A DNA stretch of 32,925 bases. Origin: an uncultured Lachnospiraceae bacterium. Its GTDB lineage: Bacteria; Bacillota; Clostridia; Lachnospirales; Lachnospiraceae. The stretch covers positions 1 through 32,925 of the forward strand of contig CACXFM010000064.1 of assembly GCA_902766955.1 (NCBI GenBank), in the 5' to 3' direction. A program made the position numbers and the translations under genes. Below, piece after piece: positions 31,984-32,925 of the stretch (positions are counted from its first letter, which is position 1; every line of letters begins with the position of its first letter). The notes beneath the pieces are model-generated. The model was given only the letters and a program-made list of their open reading frames with translations, was not told the DNA's origin and searched no databases.

Positions 31984-31989
31984 ATTATA
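31984..31989 (-). promoter_or_regulatory. -10 box for the thioesterase/moaA transcript
   Basis: TATAAT on the minus strand, 44 bases upstream of the thioesterase ATG. The -35 at 17 bp spacing is TTTTCT, weak. A TTGTTT with 20-bp spacing is the alternative. Confidence 0.35.
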
Positions 31990-32063
31990 AAACGGTCAGG
32001 GAGATGAGAAAACAAAATTCTTTTTATTAATGGCATACATCATGATTGATTCTGTGCATCCTG

Positions 32064-32627
32064 TCAGAGTCCGAACAGAATCCCCGCCGCAGCGGAAATC
32101 GCAATAAAAGACACCGGATGCCATTTCAGCTTCCTTTTCGCGACAAAAATGACGACGGCCATCAAAACCGCTTTCCAGACAAACAGATCCGGCAGGCTGC
32201 CTCCTGCGGAGAATGCTTCCGGATTCAGGAGCGCGACGCGGGCGACGTTCAGTCCCGCCGCCGTAATCATGGCGATGGAGGCGGGCCGGAGCCCGTAAAA
32301 AACAGCCTCTACCGCCGTGCTTTCCCGGAATCTGCGCAGAAAGCGGGCAATGATCAGAATAATCACGACCGACGGCAGCGCCAGGCCGACAGTTGCCAGA
32401 ATTCCGCCTGCCACCCCCGCGGTCTTATAGCCCGCGTAAGTCGACATATTGATGCCGATGGCCCCCGGCGTCGATTCGCTTATGGCAATCATATCGGCAA
32501 TATCCGTATGTGTAAACCAGCCGGTTTTGTCGGACATCTCATATAAGAAGGGGAGCGTCGCCAGCCCTCCGCCGATGGAAAAAAGTCCGGTTTTCGCAAA
32601 TTCCAGTATCAGGCGAATGAGTGTCAT
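32064..32627 (-). CDS. Chromate/oxyanion transporter CHR family, single-domain subunit
   Basis: The 187-residue protein has about six hydrophobic segments and the CHR signatures FSIGGGLATLPFLYE and ISESTPGAIGINMSTYAGYK. Short CHR proteins work as pairs, which fits the overlapping partner gene upstream. The proteins move chromate or a similar anion; sulfate, tungstate or molybdate are untested possibilities here. The ATG at 32627 overlaps the upstream stop by 4 bases (ATGA). It is followed by a non-coding 124-base gap before the thioesterase gene. Confidence 0.88.
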   Translation of the reverse strand: MTLIRLILEFAKTGLFSIGGGLATLPFLYEMSDKTGWFTHTDIADMIAISESTPGAIGINMSTYAGYKTAGVAGGILATVGLALPSVVIILIIARFLRRFRESTAVEAVFYGLRPASIAMITAAGLNVARVALLNPEAFSAGGSLPDLFVWKAVLMAVVIFVAKRKLKWHPVSFIAISAAAGILFGL

Positions 32628-32925
32628 GACCTGTCACCCCTCTTTCTCTCTGACGTTCTCCTTAATTTTATTGAAGAGGCAATCAGCCCGCTCACGCCGG
32701 CGAGAATCACCAGTAATGCGGCGGGGATCTTGCGCGGCAGGAACCCCGAAAAAGCGTTCAATGCAAAAACCGCCAGATACAGCGCCAGCGTAAACGGATC
32801 CACCACGGATTTTTTCCACAGGCGGAGCACCGCTTCGACGATCAGGACGCAGACGCAGACGCGGATTCCCGCAAAGGCATGCCGGACGGCCGCAATCTGA
32901 GCGAAATTACTGAGAAACGCCGCAA
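32624..32925 (-). CDS. CHR family transporter, second subunit, N-terminus cut by window edge
   Basis: The visible C-terminal 99 residues (starting AAFLSNFAQIAAV and ending RKRGDRS) hold the HAFAGIRVCVCVLIVEAVLRL helix and two more membrane segments, matching the C-terminal half of CHR proteins (F-x-G-L/I-R-P/V). The reading frame is open to the right edge, so the gene begins outside the window. It is the partner of the following CHR subunit with a 4-base overlap. Confidence 0.8.
   Translation of the reverse strand, partial: AAFLSNFAQIAAVRHAFAGIRVCVCVLIVEAVLRLWKKSVVDPFTLALYLAVFALNAFSGFLPRKIPAALLVILAGVSGLIASSIKLRRTSERKRGDRS

Overview
The window looks like chromosome of an anaerobic, GC-rich Clostridia member, probably Lachnospiraceae-like. 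The reasons are TTGACA/TATAAT-type promoters, strong AGGAGG ribosome sites, a secreted four-SH3b protein, a PfoR-type PTS EIIC, a NUDIX-Maf fusion, and a tungsten aldehyde oxidoreductase with NADH-linked partner subunits. The taxon is inference. No rRNA, tRNA, CRISPR, phage or insertion sequence was seen. Both edges cut genes: a metallo-beta-lactamase-fold protein at the left and a chromate-transporter subunit at the right. No stretch of 300 bases lacks a gene.

Left part (1-14.6 kb) is mixed housekeeping and envelope. It holds an MBL-fold membrane protein, a PTS EIIC_2 permease, a minus-strand run (GIY-YIG protein, NUDIX-Maf fusion, 63-aa membrane protein), a secreted SH3b-repeat protein, a histidine phosphatase and a GH2 beta-mannosidase. 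A FolC-like Mur ligase is paired with a RimK-like ATP-grasp ligase. An envelope sugar group follows (GT2 with C-terminal membrane helices, a ChbG/YdjC-type deacetylase, a GtrII-like membrane glucosyltransferase), then the GTPase HflX.

Right part (14.6-31.4 kb) is a tungsten island. Minus-strand tupA-tupB-tupC encode tungstate uptake. Upstream lies a six-gene run: a four-cluster ferredoxin, a tungstopterin aldehyde oxidoreductase, a MoaD-like protein, and NuoE-, NuoF- and NuoG-N-like subunits. Together the run resembles the NAD/ferredoxin-coupled (electron-bifurcating) Wor-type aldehyde oxidoreductases. A LysR regulator is divergent from it. Next come a MoeB/ThiF-like activator, two MoeA paralogues (the second fused to a periplasmic-binding-like domain), two flavoproteins of the GlpA/PDR type, and MoaA. 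A hotdog thioesterase and a split CHR-type oxyanion transporter close the window. The genes make a coherent chain: import tungstate, build and activate pyranopterin, insert the metal, assemble the aldehyde oxidoreductase and pass electrons to NAD and ferredoxin.

The most unusual item is the tungstate-binding protein TupA. Its sequence is circularly permuted: the segment that ends ordinary TupA proteins sits just after the signal peptide, and the protein stops where the ordinary one would continue into that segment. It also lacks a lipobox. Its gene has a 19-bp perfect inverted repeat inside the promoter spacer and a foldable leader ending in a run of seven T.
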